From: Niastella vici
GTDB lineage: Bacteria > Bacteroidota > Bacteroidia > Chitinophagales > Chitinophagaceae
Direction: 5' to 3'
DNA: 64,000 nucleotides
NCBI RefSeq assembly: GCF_002077945.1
Contig: NZ_LVYD01000066.1
Location: 1 to 64,000 of the forward strand
Of the stretch, positions 53,001 to 61,729 are shown in pieces. Made by a program: the position numbers and the translations under genes. The notes under the pieces were generated by a model. That model was not told where the DNA came from, did not search any database, and saw only the letters and a program-made list of their open reading frames with translations. Within the stretch, counting starts at the first letter, position 1, and each line of letters opens with the position of its first letter.

Positions 53001-53069
53001 CCTAAATCCCCCAACTTTACAACCTGATCCCGTTTTTGGGGATCAGGTTGAAATTTTGGGGGATTTAGG
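53001..53069. repeat. Long palindrome formed by IS end, spacer and a second IS end
   Basis: Positions 53001-53031 and 53038-53069 are inverted copies with 28 of 31 positions matching, separated by 6 nt. The left arm is the right tip of the ISAon1-type element. The right arm has the orientation of the left tip (GGATCAGGTTGAAATTTTGG), but the sequence after it is not the interior of this element. It therefore looks like a remnant end of a related element that served as target. Confidence 0.7.
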
Positions 53070-53205
53070 ATAAGATGAGACTATACCCAGTAGGGAGCAC
53101 TGTTCACCCAGGGCTTCACACTTCGGGTATCAAGTGGACATATCTGAAACTAAAGCCAACTTTGAAACAGCTATTGTCTTTTATGATGCAACAAAGGCGC
53201 CCAAT

Positions 53206-53820
53206 TTAAAAAGGCCGGCTTTTAAGGATACCCTTGAGAAGACAATTATTTATATTGTCTATCAGTTGATGTCTTCTCTCTTTGTTCAGCGATGGGTCTT
53301 CAATGGCAATTTGTAATTGCCAGAAATACAGCCAGCATGCCACTTCTTTATTAAATTCAGATTGATAAAGATATTCAGCAATGCCCCTTTTAAAGTTTTG
53401 TAGTATGAATGGCTCCAGCTTTTTTTCCCTAAACTCATATACCAATTGCCATGCATTAGGATAATATCTTTTAATTTCCCTGCAAAGCAATGGCGGTAAA
53501 AAATCTATTGTACGCTTTATATAGCTGAATATATTATTCATTTCAACTGCTGCATCGGGTGAATTGCCCGGGCAAACGGATAGAAATTGCTCGCTTTTAA
53601 AAATAATATTTTCAACAAGGGCAATCACGAGCCTTTCTTTGTTTATGAAAAGATTGTATAATTTTTTTCTGGACATACCGCTCTTCAATGCTACCTCCTG
53701 CATCGATGTGTTTTTAACACCTTTTCTTATAAAAAAAGACAATGCATTTTCTAGGATATTTGGGTCGCCGGTTTTTATTACAGGCATGTCAAATAGTGAA
53801 TGCGAAATAATAGTTTTCAT
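53206..53820 (-). CDS. TetR-family transcriptional regulator
   Basis: 204 residues. The N-terminal TetR HTH is ENALSFFIRKGVKNTSMQEV, then ALKSGMSRKKLYNLFINKER, with helix 3 in SRKKLYNLF. The C-terminal ligand-binding domain is helical, with FLPPLLCREIKRYYPNAWQL typical of the Bacteroidota subgroup. The LpxR-like gene ends 62 nt upstream in the same orientation, so this gene may be its partner; the ligand is unknown. Confidence 0.85.
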   Translation of the reverse strand: MKTIISHSLFDMPVIKTGDPNILENALSFFIRKGVKNTSMQEVALKSGMSRKKLYNLFINKERLVIALVENIIFKSEQFLSVCPGNSPDAAVEMNNIFSYIKRTIDFLPPLLCREIKRYYPNAWQLVYEFREKKLEPFILQNFKRGIAEYLYQSEFNKEVACWLYFWQLQIAIEDPSLNKERRHQLIDNINNCLLKGILKSRPF

Positions 53821-53882
53821 TGCCTATGTTTTTATTGAAAAAAAAGATACTGGTGTGTAACGGGAAAATCAAATGCCACTAT

Positions 53883-54890
53883 CTACCATCGCATGTACAT
53901 AGATAGGTTACCTACGCTATGACTGTATAAACCTTTTACATATGAATTGCTGTAAGTTTGCGTATACGACATGCCAAAATTTCCATGTGCAACAACAGCT
54001 CCGAATTGCACATTTGTAGCCAGATGCCTGATGTGATCAGCTGGTTCGCCGTCGTTGGTATCTACATTGTCATCGTTTTCATTCCTCCTTCTTCCCTGCA
54101 ATAGCGCATTATAGGCTACCAAATTTGCCATCGGTTTAAATACAAAATAATATTGTGTTTTTACCAGTTTTCCATTTCTTTGAAAAGAGCCGAACTGGTT
54201 AAGATAGCCATCGAAATAGGGTGACATTCTTCCGATGCGTATCATCGGGTATATAGTGAATGCGTCCACGAAGGAACCTGCAGCAGCCTGTGCACCACCA
54301 TTCACTTCGATAAAGTTGCCTATTGACAGCAATTGTTTTTCTGCACAAAAATTTATGTTCACAAGTGGCATCGTGCGTAACTGATTGTTCCAACCCATTG
54401 GCTTTTGATAATTTATCATAGAATGAAAACCCTTTTGTACAGGTTCTGCCAACGATGCGGGGCCCCGCACCCCGGCAACTACTTCCGTTTGGAAATTGTA
54501 CTTCCTTTCGGGGTTAAAGGAGTGCATCGAGTGACTGACCAGCAGCGCCCCTGCATATCGATAATCATGTGGCTGATATTGAGTAGTACTGATGTTATTC
54601 GGCGTCGCCATGATCTGCATAAGGCTCCAGCCATACATATTTTTGCTGCTGTCGCCTGCATGGGGCATCAGTCTTTCAAGGAAGAAACGCGGCTTGTTTT
54701 TCTTTACATAAAAAAAATCGATCCTGGTCCCGTCGCTGTAAGCCTTATCTGTGCCATTCCCTTTAATGTTGAAGAAATCATCATCTTCGTAGATCCTGAA
54801 CATCCTCGTAGGTCCTTTGGTTTGCGCAAACCCTGTGTTTGTTGATAATATAAAGAGTAAAACAAAAAATATCAGGTAAACCTGTTTCAT
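53883..54890 (-). CDS. LpxR-like outer membrane protein (lipid A deacylase family)
   Basis: 335 residues. The signal peptide ends FAQ (about residue 23). The mature N-terminus IYEDDDFFNIKGNGTDKAYS followed by DGTRIDFFY matches the LpxR/DUF2219 pattern ENDxFxxTDRxYTNGxxL. It continues with beta-strands of a 12-stranded barrel and ends with Trp (YMRW), an outer-membrane signature. LpxR removes the 3' acyloxyacyl chain of lipid A in some enteric bacteria. The first-position Asn is replaced here (EDDD), so activity is uncertain. It sits upstream of TetR on the minus strand. Confidence 0.7.
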   Translation of the reverse strand: MKQVYLIFFVLLFILSTNTGFAQTKGPTRMFRIYEDDDFFNIKGNGTDKAYSDGTRIDFFYVKKNKPRFFLERLMPHAGDSSKNMYGWSLMQIMATPNNISTTQYQPHDYRYAGALLVSHSMHSFNPERKYNFQTEVVAGVRGPASLAEPVQKGFHSMINYQKPMGWNNQLRTMPLVNINFCAEKQLLSIGNFIEVNGGAQAAAGSFVDAFTIYPMIRIGRMSPYFDGYLNQFGSFQRNGKLVKTQYYFVFKPMANLVAYNALLQGRRRNENDDNVDTNDGEPADHIRHLATNVQFGAVVAHGNFGMSYTQTYSNSYVKGLYSHSVGNLSMYMRW

Positions 54891-55219
54891 AAAAAAATAT
54901 TTATTGTGCTAATAAGGGCATTGAACATTCAGAATGAAAGGGAGAGATTGGATCTCTCCCTGCATAAAACGAACAAAACTCAACTAAGAAACTGAAGTGT
55001 AAAATTGAAGTAAAGCGAAGAATATACAAATGTTCAAACGTGGGCAGAATATGTCAGAATGTGTTAGAAACCCAGGATGTATTGGAAGTAGCTGCTGTAG
55101 ATTTCACTTGTTCATTCGTATGTCAATTGAAGAACGACTTTTAGACATATAATGTAGACCTCCAAACATTCCTTTTTCTGTTTAAGGGATGAAACTTTGC
55201 TGTTTCAAAAAAAGAATTC
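54891..55219. other. Intergenic region with a short hairpin
   Basis: The gap between the divergent LpxR-like gene and the small gene at 55220 has no ORF. A hairpin GGGAGAGAT/ATCTCTCCC (54940-54948 with 54952-54960, 3-nt loop) lies 50 nt upstream of the LpxR-like start; no T-tract follows on either side, so it may be an mRNA leader element or operator. Confidence 0.45.
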
Positions 55220-55477
55220 ATGAAAATGTATATCGTACAGGAGATTGAAGAATATAAAGTTTTCAAAGTGCCTGATAATTTGATTGAAGAATTTGAGACA
55301 GCAAAAAAAGATTGTATTGTAGCCCATGGGAAAAATATTCATGAAGTACTCACAACATTTGATATAATGCCAAAGCAGAATGGATTGGAATTTGATGCAA
55401 AGCTCGTGAAGTATAAATCTATTCAGATCAATACTATAGAACCCAACATGGCGACTGATTATTTGAAACAGAAATGA
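55220..55477 (+). CDS. Small hypothetical protein
   Basis: 85 residues with no leader, mixed alpha/beta, starting MKMYIVQEIEEYKVFKVPDN. No family was recognised. An AAAAAAAG stretch precedes the start, so the RBS is weak. It lies 92 nt before an AraC regulator gene, and the link between them is unclear. Confidence 0.5.
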   Translation: MKMYIVQEIEEYKVFKVPDNLIEEFETAKKDCIVAHGKNIHEVLTTFDIMPKQNGLEFDAKLVKYKSIQINTIEPNMATDYLKQK

Positions 55478-55569
55478 CGGATGGTATATTGGTGATCATG
55501 ATCAGGAAAAAACATAAATTTGAAATTATAAAGTAACAAGATCTCTGGATTGTTTTCTTTGACACTGAT

Positions 55570-56475
55570 ATGAAACCCAAAGCAATTACAGTTCCTCAGC
55601 ATTCATTTGCAGATGTCCTGTCTGTAATAGGCCGGCAAACGGATACTGCCGGACTGTATATTATAAAAGAAGCAGGTGATGAAAGCAACCCGGGTAATTT
55701 TATTCAGTATCCCTTTCGCTCAGACCATTTTATTGTTTTATTGCAACTGGAAGGAAGCGGCCATAGCAAGATCAATTTTAAAGACTATCCCACCCACAAA
55801 GGCCAGGTATTGACTATTCCGCCCAATGCCATTCGTCATTTTTCCATACAGCCGCCCGAATGCCGCTTTGCCGCCCTGGTATTTACCAGCGGTTTCCTGT
55901 CACAAAGCGGCCTGAACATGAAGCATACTGATCTGTTCGATCTTCTGTCTGCTACCAATTCCTACCGGCTTGATCCTGAACCCCAGGAATTTGAGCGGTT
56001 GCGAAATCTGCTTCATGTGCTACATGAAAAATATACTTCAACTTACTGCACCTCCCTCGATCAACAGGTGATAGACCATCTCTTTCAAGCGTTTTTATAT
56101 GAGCTGAGCGCTGTTTACCAGCGGTGCAACAGCCACAAAAAAGTGGAATACACCAGGAAGGAAGACATTAGTATGCGCTTTGTAAAATTGCTTGCTGAAT
56201 CGTTCAGGCAGGAACGCAGCGTAATGTTCTATGCAGAACAATTACATGTAACGCCCCGCTACCTCTCCCAAACAGTAAAAGAGATCACCGGCAAACCGGC
56301 CGGGGAGCTGATAGACGAAATGGTGATCATGGAAGCCAGGGCATTATTGAACGATGTTTCCTTCACCATAGCCCAGGTGGCGGAAAGCCTGTACTTCAGC
56401 GACCAATTCTTCTTCAGTAAGTATTTTAAACGACATGCAGGAGTTTCACCTTCCGAATACCGAAGATTATCGTGA
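55570..56475 (+). CDS. AraC-family transcriptional regulator
   Basis: 301 residues. The N-terminal cupin-like domain contains YPFRSDHFIVLLQLEGSGHS and IPPNAIRHFSIQP. The C-terminal two HTH motifs (about 205-301) are FYAEQLHVTPRYLSQTVKEI and TIAQVAESLYFSDQFFFSKY, ending HAGVSPSEYRR. The gene is 136 nt upstream of the SDR and RND operon in the same direction, and regulators of this type often control efflux genes next to them. The effector is unknown. Confidence 0.9.
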   Translation: MKPKAITVPQHSFADVLSVIGRQTDTAGLYIIKEAGDESNPGNFIQYPFRSDHFIVLLQLEGSGHSKINFKDYPTHKGQVLTIPPNAIRHFSIQPPECRFAALVFTSGFLSQSGLNMKHTDLFDLLSATNSYRLDPEPQEFERLRNLLHVLHEKYTSTYCTSLDQQVIDHLFQAFLYELSAVYQRCNSHKKVEYTRKEDISMRFVKLLAESFRQERSVMFYAEQLHVTPRYLSQTVKEITGKPAGELIDEMVIMEARALLNDVSFTIAQVAESLYFSDQFFFSKYFKRHAGVSPSEYRRLS

Positions 56476-56611
56476 TACGTAAACGCATAATCGTAAATTC
56501 AATACTAGATATTCCCCTCTCTCGATCAAGTTAATTTAGACATATACTCCCCACGTTCCAACATTTTCCAGCCCATTTCTTACCTGCAACTTTGTAATAT
56601 AATTATTACAT

Positions 56612-57364
56612 ATGGTAAGGAACAAAAAGAAAGGACAAAATAATGTAGCCATAATAGGCATCGGTGAAACCAGTATGAGTTATGGTATTGTGGCCCGCCT
56701 GTTACAACAGGATGCCACAGTTATTGTGCCGGTGCAAAGTTCACGTCAGCTGAACATCCTGGAACGTTACCTGAAAAGCTCCCATAAGGGCAGGCTGGTA
56801 ACTGTGCTTACCGATTTACCGGATCATGATAAAGCAGGTGCTTTGGCAGATATGGTGCTCGAAGAATATGGTCCCATCGATATAGTAGTATCCCCATTCA
56901 ATTACCTGACGGTGAATGCCGGTTTTTCAAATATCAGCATTATCCAGTGGCAGCGGGCGGTGGAAGAAAACCTCGCGGTGTACTTCATTTTCTGCCGTGT
57001 TGCTATCGATACAATGAAAAAAAGCGGGCATGGCCTGTTTGTAGCCATCGTCAATACGGAAGGTCTTGGCAGTAATTCAGACAACCAGATGACCGAGATG
57101 CTGGTGGCCGGGCAAATGAAGATGGCCCGCAGCTTTTTTGAAGAAGTAAAAAATACGGGGGTAAAATTTTATCATTTATTTATTAATAACCTGAATGTAG
57201 ATCCAAAAGACCAGGAACCAGGCAGTAAAGCCATTACACCGGAGATGATTGCGCAGTACATTCTCCGTATTCATAACGAAGAGGAAGAACCGGTTACCAG
57301 CCCCTTTCTATTTCTCATGGGCAAACCTGATCCATACCTGGATCAGTTTTTCAAAAATAATTAA
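56612..57364 (+). CDS. SDR-fold protein lacking the catalytic Tyr-Lys
   Basis: 250 residues of Rossmann fold with NVAIIGIGETSMSYGIVARL in place of the TGxxxGIG loop and residues around LADMVLEEYGPIDIVVSPF. In typical SDRs the active site reads S…YxxxK, but here the matching segment is VNTEGLGSNSDNQMTEMLVA with no Tyr or Lys in register, so the protein is probably not a normal dehydrogenase. It is 82 nt before the RND adaptor gene. It may act as a redox or nucleotide sensor, or simply be an atypical SDR; this is inference. Confidence 0.65.
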   Translation: MVRNKKKGQNNVAIIGIGETSMSYGIVARLLQQDATVIVPVQSSRQLNILERYLKSSHKGRLVTVLTDLPDHDKAGALADMVLEEYGPIDIVVSPFNYLTVNAGFSNISIIQWQRAVEENLAVYFIFCRVAIDTMKKSGHGLFVAIVNTEGLGSNSDNQMTEMLVAGQMKMARSFFEEVKNTGVKFYHLFINNLNVDPKDQEPGSKAITPEMIAQYILRIHNEEEEPVTSPFLFLMGKPDPYLDQFFKNN

Positions 57365-57446
57365 ACCAACGCGACTCCCCGTTGCCCCTGACACTTCACG
57401 TCTATGACAATTTTTTATCTCACAAAATAAATTAAACCAATCAATC

Positions 57447-58475
57447 ATGAATTTACTTAACAAAACACTGATCGCTTTGACCTTACCAGTATGGGCTTCC
57501 TGCGGTCATCAGAAAATAGAAGCCATCAAATCGGAACCGGTCACAAAAGTGACCGTGCAGGAAATTAATGCCGAGGACCGCCCGGAAGTATTACATTATT
57601 CCGGCACTATTGAAGCCGATAATACCCAGTCGCTCACTTTTTCCGTGATGGGAAGGGTAACAGGGGTATATGTTCTGGAAGGTCAACAGGTGCACCAGGG
57701 ACAACTGCTGGCAACTATTGAAACGCAGGATTATGCAAACGCCCTGCAAATTGCAAAAGCTGCCGAAGATCAGGCAACTGATAATTTCACCAGGTTACAG
57801 GTGCTGTATGCCAAGGGAAGCTTGCCCGAAAGGGATTATATAGCGGCCAGGTCAGCCCTCTTGCAGGCGCAAGCCAATACTAATGTCGCCGGTAAAAAGC
57901 TGGCCGATACAAAACTCTATGCGCCCTTTTCCGGCATTATTTCAGCCAAGCTCATCGATAAAGGGGCCACTGTGGCGCCCGGCATACCTGCTTTCACTAT
58001 CTTAAAAACCGATCAGGTATATGCGAAAGCTCCCATAACAGAAAGCGATATCAGCAAACTCACTATTGGTAAAGAGGTAATGGTGATCATTCCGGTGCTG
58101 AATGACAGTGTCAAAGGCAAAGTCACCATCATCAATCCACAGGCCGATAATACGTCCAGGACCTATAATGTAAAAGTAAGACTGAACAATGGCAGCAAAA
58201 AACTAATGCCGGGCATGATTACCGAGATGCTTGTATACACCGGCAGCAAACAGCAGGATATTGTAATACCTGCCGCTTCTATAGTTCGGGATGCCGATAA
58301 CCTTACTTATGTATATGTAGCCACCCCCCAGCATAAGGCCATTCGCCGGCGTATTACGCCGTCCAGCGTTACAGCCGATAACGAAGTGGTTGTACAGGCA
58401 GGGTTGCAGCAGGGCGACAAGCTCATTGTTGATGGTCAAACCCGCCTTGAAGACGGCAGCAGCATTCAATTCTAA
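57447..58475 (+). CDS. RND periplasmic adaptor (membrane fusion protein), second operon
   Basis: 342 residues. The leader ends in WASC (about residue 19), which fits a lipoprotein. The first lipoyl half-motif is LTFSVMGRVTGVYVLEGQQV. A helical hairpin (about 100-150) is followed by the second half-motif KLYAPFSGIISAKLIDKGAT, the beta-barrel and the proximal domain. It links pump and channel of the tripartite efflux system. The operon order adaptor-pump-channel has gaps of 53 and 54 nt. It is unlike the first adaptor in the window, so the two systems are not recent copies. Confidence 0.9.
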   Translation: MNLLNKTLIALTLPVWASCGHQKIEAIKSEPVTKVTVQEINAEDRPEVLHYSGTIEADNTQSLTFSVMGRVTGVYVLEGQQVHQGQLLATIETQDYANALQIAKAAEDQATDNFTRLQVLYAKGSLPERDYIAARSALLQAQANTNVAGKKLADTKLYAPFSGIISAKLIDKGATVAPGIPAFTILKTDQVYAKAPITESDISKLTIGKEVMVIIPVLNDSVKGKVTIINPQADNTSRTYNVKVRLNNGSKKLMPGMITEMLVYTGSKQQDIVIPAASIVRDADNLTYVYVATPQHKAIRRRITPSSVTADNEVVVQAGLQQGDKLIVDGQTRLEDGSSIQF

Positions 58476-58528
58476 ATTGTCAGGCTGAGCTATAGTCATT
58501 TTTGAAAATATTAAATCGTTCAAATAAA

Positions 58529-61500
58529 ATGAAGAAGTTGCTAAAAATGCATTACCTGGAAGCTGCTATGAAGCATAAGCAGGTTGTTATTGTGGTAACG
58601 GTCATGTTACTGGCGCTGGGTACCTGGTCGCTGATGAACATGCCCCGCAGCGAAAATCCCAATATAGATATGCCTACCGCCATGGTATACGCTTTTTATC
58701 CCGGGGCCGATGAAAAACAGGTAGAACAGGAAGTAACCAAAAAAATAGAGCAATACCTCTTTACTTTCGAAGAAGTAAAAAAGCATAAAACAAGGTCCGA
58801 GACCAGGGAAGGACAAACCTTTATCACCGTGGAAATGTATACCTCGGTGAAGGACCGCAAAAAATTCTGGCATACCCTGCAACTCGATATGGATGCCAAA
58901 TTGCGGCCCCAGCTTCCATCTGGTGTAATCGGACCTTTCGTCAACAGCAGCTTCAGCGATGTAACAGCCATGATCGTTGGGGTGTCGTCGCCCATACGGA
59001 GCTATGCTGAAATTGAAAAATACCTCGATAAACTGGAAGATGGTATCAAAACCATTCCGGTGGTTTCAAAGATCAACCGCACAGGCGTGCAAAAGCAACA
59101 GTTGTATATCAACGTAAGCGACGAGAAGGTGCGGCAATATGGCTTTGATATGGCCATGCTGATAGGTGTATTGCAGCAACAGAACGTTACGAATTATTCC
59201 GGCGAGCTGAACATGGCATCGAACCACATTGTTCCCATTTATACCAACAGCCGCTATAAAACGGAAAATGATGTGGCCAATCAGATCGTTTATACAAAAC
59301 CAGACGGTACAGTGGTGCGCCTGAAAGATGTGGCTACCCTCGAACGCCGCTTTGAAGAAAAATCATCCTATGTACGCCTGGGTGATAATGACAAAACCGC
59401 GGTGTTATCCGTCAACATGCAACCCGGTAATAACATTGTTGATTTCGGCAAGAAAGTAGAGGCAAAGATCAGTGAAATAGAAAAGGCTTTTCCGGCTGAT
59501 GTAAAAATAACCACCATTGTTGATCAGCCTAAAGTAGTGGAAGAAAGCATTAACCATTTCATGGTTGAATTTGGCATGGCCATCGCCTCTGTGATCATTG
59601 TGGTCATGTTGTTATTGCCCATCCGGGTTGCTGCAGTAGCTTCTGTGGCCGCACCGATTTCCATCCTCATCACCTTTGGTGTTATGAATTTAGTGGGCCT
59701 GGAACTGCACCAGGTAACCCTGGCAGCGCTCATTATTGTACTGGGCATGGTGGTTGACAATGCCATTGTGGTAGTTGACAATTATATTGAGAAACTAGAC
59801 GAGGGCATCACGCCCTGGACGGGAGCCTGGCAGGCAGCCAAACAGCTCACCATTCCCATTTTTACTGCTACGCTGGCGATCATCTTTGCCTTTGCACCGC
59901 TGGCCATTTTCATGGATGGCATTCCCAAAGACTTTATGGCATCGCTGCCACCTACCATCGCCATTGCGCTGATCGCTTCTATGCTCGTGGCGTTGCTATT
60001 GACGCCTTATACCTGTTATGTGTTCATTAAAAAAGGATTGAAACACAAGGGCAGCAACAACAAACCCGCGAGAAAAAGCCTGCTCGACTACCTGCAACAG
60101 GGCTTCGACAGGGCTGTGGAATTTTGCTTTCGCTGGCCTAAATCAACCATTTCGGTTGGTGTAGCTGCCGTGGTATTGGCCATTGTCATTGCCGGCAAAG
60201 TGGATCCTGAATTTTTCCCTATCAGCGAACGCAACCAGTTCAATATGGAAGTATGGATGCCTTCGGGCTCTTCCCTGCAGCAAACTGAATCTACAGTAAA
60301 GCGACTGGAAGAACTGTTGAAAAAAGATAAACGGGTAGTGCAGGTCACCAGCTTTATGGGTATGAGCTCGCCGCGTTTCCATACCGCCTATGCGCCGGAA
60401 CCGCCCCGCCGCAGTTATGCACAGGTATTCATTACCACCACCAGTGCTAAAGCTTCAGATGAGATGGTACATGAATACCTTAAAAAACTGGATGGATTTT
60501 TACCTGACGGGAATATAAAATTAAAGCAGTTGAGCTTCCAGGAAGGCGCCCCCATTGCCGTTAGGGTATTTGGCGACAATGTGAGCGACCAGAGAAAAGT
60601 GGCCGCCCAGGTTAAAAAGATCCTGGAAAATGCCAAAGGCACCAATTGGGTAAGGCTCGATTGTGAGGAGGATTATTTTGGAATACAGCTAAAGATCAAT
60701 GCAGATAAAGCCAACCGGCTCGGTATTTCAAACCAGGCCATTACGCAAACTTTAGGCGCCGGCCTCAAGGGATATGCTCTCTCCACATTATGGGAAGGAG
60801 ATAAGCCTGTAGATATTTTCCTGCGATTTGATTCTGCCAGCCGTAAGGATGCGCAGGCCCTCGAAAACCTGCACGTGAGTACCATGTATGGCGACAAGGT
60901 GCCTTTAAAAGATGTAGCTGAGCTCACGCCCTCCTGGCACACGGGCATGATAGCCCACCGGAACGGGTTGAGAGCTTTATCAGTTTTATCAGAAGCGCAG
61001 ATGGGCGTAAGAGCATCGCGTATCCTGAAAGAAATACAGCCCCAGATCAATCAGTTACAGCTGCCGCCCGGTATCAGCATAGCCTATGGCGGCGATGCAG
61101 AATCCAGCACCGACAACCAGCCTACCATGATGACATCCCTGGCCGTTAGTCTTGTGCTGATCTTCCTGACCCTGATGTTCCAGTTCAAAAGCCTTGGCAA
61201 AACGCTGATCATACTGGCTACATTCCCGCTTAGCCTGTTGGGCGCCTTTATGGGGTTGTACCTCACCGGAAATCCTTTGGGTATGACAGCCTTTATGGGT
61301 ATTGTAGCCCTGATCGGAATTGTGGTGCGTAATGGTATCATCCTCGTCGATTACACTGATGAAATGATACGCGATCATGGATTCACATTGCAGGCAGCTG
61401 CGCTGGCTGCAGCCAAACGCAGAATGCGTCCCATCTTTCTAACGTCTTCGGCTGCTGCGGTGGGTGTAGTACCCATGATCCTCGGCAAGTCGCCTATGTG

Positions 61501-61675
61501 GGCGCCCATGGGCAGTGTACTGGCTTTCGGTTTAATTGTTTCTATGGCGCTGACCCTTTTTGTGGTACCGATACTGTATAAACAGTTCATTAAACCCGAA
61601 CCGGCGCTCCCCGAATTGCCCGAGCCGGAGCCTGAGGAAAATGGTAATGTATATTATAAACTATCGCAATCTTAA
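58529..61675 (+). CDS. RND efflux pump (inner-membrane permease), second operon
   Basis: 1048 residues from ATG 58529 (a TTG at 58502 would add nine residues and is unlikely). It shows the usual RND fold: N-terminal helix HKQVVIVVTVMLLALGTWSL, two porter-loop regions, and C-terminal transmembrane repeats with GNPLGMTAFMGIVALIGIVV. In helix 4 the motif is GMVVDNAIVVVDNYIE with D410 and N411. AcrB has two Asp there that carry protons, so the second proton-relay position is changed. The substrate is unknown; the AraC gene upstream suggests a small-molecule inducer. Confidence 0.9.
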   Translation: MKKLLKMHYLEAAMKHKQVVIVVTVMLLALGTWSLMNMPRSENPNIDMPTAMVYAFYPGADEKQVEQEVTKKIEQYLFTFEEVKKHKTRSETREGQTFITVEMYTSVKDRKKFWHTLQLDMDAKLRPQLPSGVIGPFVNSSFSDVTAMIVGVSSPIRSYAEIEKYLDKLEDGIKTIPVVSKINRTGVQKQQLYINVSDEKVRQYGFDMAMLIGVLQQQNVTNYSGELNMASNHIVPIYTNSRYKTENDVANQIVYTKPDGTVVRLKDVATLERRFEEKSSYVRLGDNDKTAVLSVNMQPGNNIVDFGKKVEAKISEIEKAFPADVKITTIVDQPKVVEESINHFMVEFGMAIASVIIVVMLLLPIRVAAVASVAAPISILITFGVMNLVGLELHQVTLAALIIVLGMVVDNAIVVVDNYIEKLDEGITPWTGAWQAAKQLTIPIFTATLAIIFAFAPLAIFMDGIPKDFMASLPPTIAIALIASMLVALLLTPYTCYVFIKKGLKHKGSNNKPARKSLLDYLQQGFDRAVEFCFRWPKSTISVGVAAVVLAIVIAGKVDPEFFPISERNQFNMEVWMPSGSSLQQTESTVKRLEELLKKDKRVVQVTSFMGMSSPRFHTAYAPEPPRRSYAQVFITTTSAKASDEMVHEYLKKLDGFLPDGNIKLKQLSFQEGAPIAVRVFGDNVSDQRKVAAQVKKILENAKGTNWVRLDCEEDYFGIQLKINADKANRLGISNQAITQTLGAGLKGYALSTLWEGDKPVDIFLRFDSASRKDAQALENLHVSTMYGDKVPLKDVAELTPSWHTGMIAHRNGLRALSVLSEAQMGVRASRILKEIQPQINQLQLPPGISIAYGGDAESSTDNQPTMMTSLAVSLVLIFLTLMFQFKSLGKTLIILATFPLSLLGAFMGLYLTGNPLGMTAFMGIVALIGIVVRNGIILVDYTDEMIRDHGFTLQAAALAAAKRRMRPIFLTSSAAAVGVVPMILGKSPMWAPMGSVLAFGLIVSMALTLFVVPILYKQFIKPEPALPELPEPEPEENGNVYYKLSQS

Positions 61676-61729
61676 AATAAAAACAGCAACAATTGCTGCA
61701 TTGTCAAATTATTCAATTTTTATAAATCC

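Larger units (their letters stand above)
51595..53030 (-). mobile_element. ISAon1/ISL3-type insertion sequence
   Basis: Two overlapping transposase ORFs on the minus strand are enclosed by imperfect terminal inverted repeats. The left tip is GGATCAAGTCAATTTCTTGG (51595-51614, continuing to 51623). The right tip is CCTAAATCCCCCAACTTTAC (53001-53020, continuing to 53030). The flanks CGTTTTTT (51587-51594) and CGTTTTTG (53031-53038) are near-identical 8-mers and look like a target duplication. Confidence 0.75.
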
